From: Plazaster borealis
Lineage: Eukaryota > Echinodermata > Asteroidea > Forcipulatida > Labidiasteridae
DNA length: 64,000 nt
Reading direction: 5' to 3'
Assembly (NCBI GenBank): GCA_021014325.1
Contig: CM037476.1
Span: 15,164,827-15,228,826, forward strand
Shown one piece after another: positions 60,786 through 64,000 of the stretch. Each line of letters opens with the position of its first letter. Within the stretch, counting starts at the first letter, position 1. Position numbers and translations under genes: made by a program. Under the pieces are notes generated by a model, which saw only the letters and a program-made list of their open reading frames with translations, was not told the DNA's origin and did no database searches.

Positions 60786-63591
60786 ACATGGACTCTCCCA
60801 TGTACGAGTACATTGTACATGTATTAACAAAGTATGTACATGTATAAACTGTCACTTCTAGTGCCACCGAGAACTGTAGCAAACAACCCATTTTTCCCTG
60901 AGCATCATTCAAGTTTACTTTAAGACGAATTCAAATTGGTTTTGCAAGATTTGTATATTCCAAAATTAACTTGGACCAGTTGCTTATGTACTTGCATGCG
61001 CAATATTATGTTTTCTGTTGTTCCAAGGTGGGGGAAGTCAAGATGGAGTACAATAACAAAATTTATGAAGGAAGCACATTTTTAAACAATTTACTTAATA
61101 AGGGCAATTTTAATACCAGGTCTCCATCAAAATTGATATAGAATTAAAAAACTGAAAGGACTAATTTATACACTTTCTTAAGTTCCTGCTTTATTCTATC
61201 AAAATGAGAAGAAAAATTAGCACGTAAAACAGATTTACTTTTAAGCCATGGTCAATGCATGCTTGGATCTCTAAGAATTAGACCATATGAAGTCCTTACA
61301 ACAGTCGACCCTCGTTATAAAGAGCAGTTTTAAAGAGGTTCTGCCTTTAAATCTCATTTCTGCTTTGTTTCTTAATTTTGCTGTCCTCTGTTATAAAGAG
61401 GTAATTTGGCCGGTCCCAGCATCTTGTTATAACGAGAGTAGACAGAAATAACAATCCCTTAAACCAGCAGTTTATTGTCAGTTAACATAAATTTCATTGA
61501 AACTAAATCGTTAATTGCCTAATTTAAATATCAAATCCTTGATTATGTGATGATACATGATGAAACAAAAAATAATTGAAAATTGGAAAGATTATTGACT
61601 GCACACACGACTGAAGTTTATGGTTATGTACATCTACACTATGTGCAGTGAAAAGATAACAAGTCACCTGATATCGTCACCCATAATACAATTTTTTTTG
61701 GCCATTTAAGTGGGATTCCCAGTGTGTTACTGTGCAAGGGTGTTTTTTGGGCGATGTACGTGTTAGAATGGTTACACACCTGTTCCGACACCCCTAGAAT
61801 ATTTTCATAATCCTTGCCCTTCCCCTAACCCTCGCTCTATGCCCTAACCCTAAACCTGGCCCGTAAATCATGAGGTTTTCCGAACATAGGGGAATCCGAA
61901 CATAGGGGAGTCGGAATATAGAGCAGTCACTGTTAATACCTGTACACTATATCTTAACATGCAATTCGACTCCCAAAATGGTAGCTGCATATGAAGTCGG
62001 TGCAATGAGTCAATTGAAAAGAAAATGCCAATACATGTACATGTACTTGATATAAAATCAAACCATTATTACAGCTGCCTGTGCAACAATAAAGGCCACA
62101 GACATACACATTAGCTAAATTTAACCTACTGGTCTCTAAGTGGGCATTGTCATTGGTGTACTGTTGCCCCATGGTCCAATGTTTCAGATAAGAACAAAAA
62201 GTTTCAGATAAGAACAAACATCTCTATCTAATAAAATGAATGAGTCACATTTTTTTTCTATTAAACATTGTACTTGTAAAACTGCACTTTACATTTGATA
62301 ATGGTGTACATTTTACCACGCCCAAAATAATTCATTAGCGAGAGAGAGAAGATAAAAACCCCAAACACTATAAGGACCTTCCATATGATCAAGCAAAGCA
62401 TTTTGTATTAATCATGTACATTTTAGTTTCCTTTTTACATGACATTTTTTAGCAACACCCCCAACGAGCACATGACCTTTTTCTCCTTGTTTAGAAATTA
62501 GAAGCTTTTGTGAGTGAAATTTGGCTGATCCACTCTTGAATAGGAACAAAATTTTGACCGGCCCAACAGACTACAAAATGGAAGTGTTTTGTCTCGCCCC
62601 ACACTATTTACAACTCGCATTTAGCGAGCAGATGACCGTTGAGGTATTGCACCTAAAGTACAATTTGTGCGAAACCATAAAATAAACCAACTGCAGGGTA
62701 TACTTTTGGTAATTGCTCCAAAAATTAATGACCTGTGTATTTTCTTTTATTATTTCCTTGCACCTTCAATGACCAATTGAGCCAAAATTGTCACAGGTTT
62801 GTTATTTTATGCATATGTTGGGATACCCAAGTGAGGATACCGGTCTTTGACAAATACCAAATGTGTATCCTGCCTTTAAGAAAACAATTCTGTGTAAATA
62901 TGCTGCCATGTCATTACATAGTTTCTACTGCTTTCCCTTTTCAACTAGCTTTTGCGGTAAAACCCACAATTGAAACCCTTAAAAAAAAAAAAGGAATTGT
63001 CCCAATGCTTAATTAATTACTTAATTGGCAAAACAAGGAGTGAAAGCAAATTGAAATGATGGTAAACAATGTATTTGGAAGAATAACTAATTCACTAAAA
63101 TCCTCTAGTTTCACTAAGCACAAAATACACCCAACCTGTGAAAAATTAATCCAATTAGGTGGCCTTAGTGAAGCAATGAATAACGATTTAAATTTTGTGT
63201 TGGATTTTTAAGTTTGCATTTGGCTTATTTCGACTGCAGCAATGGTGATTTTAAGGATCTTCACAATTTATTTTCACAACTCTTTACAGTATTTCTGAAG
63301 AAAATATTTATCTCCGGAGGATTGGTACATGTATGAAAAGTCAGTGAGCTTTGTAAATTGAAACTATTAATTTGTTTTTCCCGATAATAACCAATCCTGC
63401 AGTTAGTCTTTAAAATTAACACCCAGATTTATACAACAAAATTTAATGGAATAATGGCGAGCAGCATTCACACTACAGATTGAAAAAAATGTATGTAATA
63501 AATTGTTTCATATAAACTGAACTCATTCAGCTTTGATATGGAATACTTCAGTGGTGACAGCATTGAAAAAGCGGACAAGTTAAACTGTAAG
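60786..63591. other. Intergenic DNA without a recognised gene
   Basis: Contents seen: ACATGT clusters near 60815-60845 and 62033-62047; an inverted-repeat element at 61301-61446; the GACTCCCAAAATGG motif at 61968, also at 5541 and 47449 on the other strand; and a reversed TTAA-family fragment near 62695-62880 (CACAGGTTTGTTATTTTATG). Confidence 0.45.
61301..61446. repeat. Small inverted-repeat element with CAGTCGACCCTCGTTATA end
   Basis: ACAGTCGACCCTCGTTATAA at the left pairs with TTATAACGAGAGTAGACAG at the right; inner copies of TTATAAAGAG also mirror. The ends resemble those of pogo/Tigger-type elements (CAGT...CGTTATA). No TA duplication is clear. Confidence 0.6.
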
Positions 63592-63733
63592 ACCTGGAAT
63601 TTCACTCGCCCCCGGTCTTGGCCACGGTGCCCCCTTCAAAAGTTTTCCCCATAGACTTTGAGATATTCCCATGGAAAAGCCCTTTGCAAAATGAAAATAG
63701 TCTTGCCCTCTCAATTATGAAATTCCAGGCCTG
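63592..63733 (-). repeat. AGGCCTGGAATTTC family copy
   Basis: GACCTGGAATTTCACTCGCC at the left and TTATGAAATTCCAGGCCTGA at the right are inverted, with CTTTGCAAAATGAAAATAGT inside. Confidence 0.8.
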
Positions 63734-63847
63734 AACAGCGTGTACTCTAATAACTTGTTGCTAATCCGAAATGGACAAAGTGCCTTCTACCAATCAAACC
63801 ATACAATGAGCAAAACCTATCAGTACTTGGTGATTGTGGGGATCCAC

Positions 63848-63940
63848 TCAAGTGTCCTCATGAGACTGGGTTCGTTTCAGAGATTGAAGAGCTTTCTCAC
63901 GGAGTTCTCTTTCCATTTTCTCGCCTTCACTCTCAGAATC
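63848..63940 (-). CDS. Last coding exon of a gene running off the right edge
   Basis: On the minus strand, a strong acceptor (GCTTTTTTTTTGCAG|) at 63941 opens a frame reading DSESEGEKMERELREKALQS followed by LKRTQSHEDT and a TGA at 63850-63848. If read in phase 0, this is 30 residues, highly charged and likely helical. An ELREKAL..L motif at the C-terminus is reminiscent of SR-related nuclear proteins, but this is too short to name. The rest of the gene would lie beyond 64000. Confidence 0.55.
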   Translation of the reverse strand, partial: DSESEGEKMERELREKALQSLKRTQSHEDT

Positions 63941-64000
63941 CTGCAAAAAAAAAGCATTGCTATGTAAATTGATATCTCATCCAACAATGAATAACCGGAC

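Overview
The window is animal nuclear DNA: AT-rich, intron-bearing, with GT-AG splice sites and dense short repeats. I infer an echinoderm, probably a sea star. The grounds are the deuterostome-like akirin and hnRNP Q/R proteins, the abundant ACATGT microsatellite, and the many short terminal-inverted-repeat elements and tRNA-derived SINEs. The species is not proved by anything I can see.

Four multi-exon genes can be assembled exon by exon with matching splice phases. (1) 12847-8421, minus: five coding exons, about 965 residues, with an acidic N-terminal region, a long polar middle and a C-terminal poly-Q/poly-N tract; I do not recognise the family. (2) 15487-27224, plus: akirin, four coding exons, 209 residues, ending in an 11-nt coding exon. 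(3) 41214-34134, minus: RPF2, a Brix-domain 60S ribosome assembly factor, nine exons, 310 residues. (4) 47152-52059, plus: SYNCRIP/hnRNP R (hnRNP Q family), nine coding exons, 654 residues, with NURR domain, three RRMs and RGG tail. A last coding exon of a fifth gene lies at 63940-63848 (minus) and runs off the right edge. Genes 1 and 2 are divergent, as are genes 3 and 4. No operon-like coupling is expected; three of the four act in the nucleus (transcription cofactor, pre-60S assembly, mRNA binding).

The left 8 kb holds a non-LTR reverse transcriptase tail, an open frame with weak SUEL-lectin resemblance, a split open frame, and several hairpin or foldback elements. Introns and intergenic DNA are largely built from short nonautonomous elements: TTAA-flanked 385-bp elements, a 547-bp TTAA foldback, GCTACG hairpins, an AGGCCTGGAATTTC family, tRNA-derived SINEs, and a roughly 1.1-kb tandem array at 56.0-60.0 kb.

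The most notable structures are: a 969-bp foldback at 42307-43275 with near-identical long arms, a perfect 104-bp palindrome at its core carrying two TGACGTCA sites, and a 9-bp target duplication inside a tRNA-like SINE; and two independent duplications of an intron-1/exon-2 splice-acceptor segment, one in akirin (beside a 167-bp hairpin) and one upstream of SYNCRIP. I found no complete transposase, CRISPR array, viral gene or intact RNA gene.
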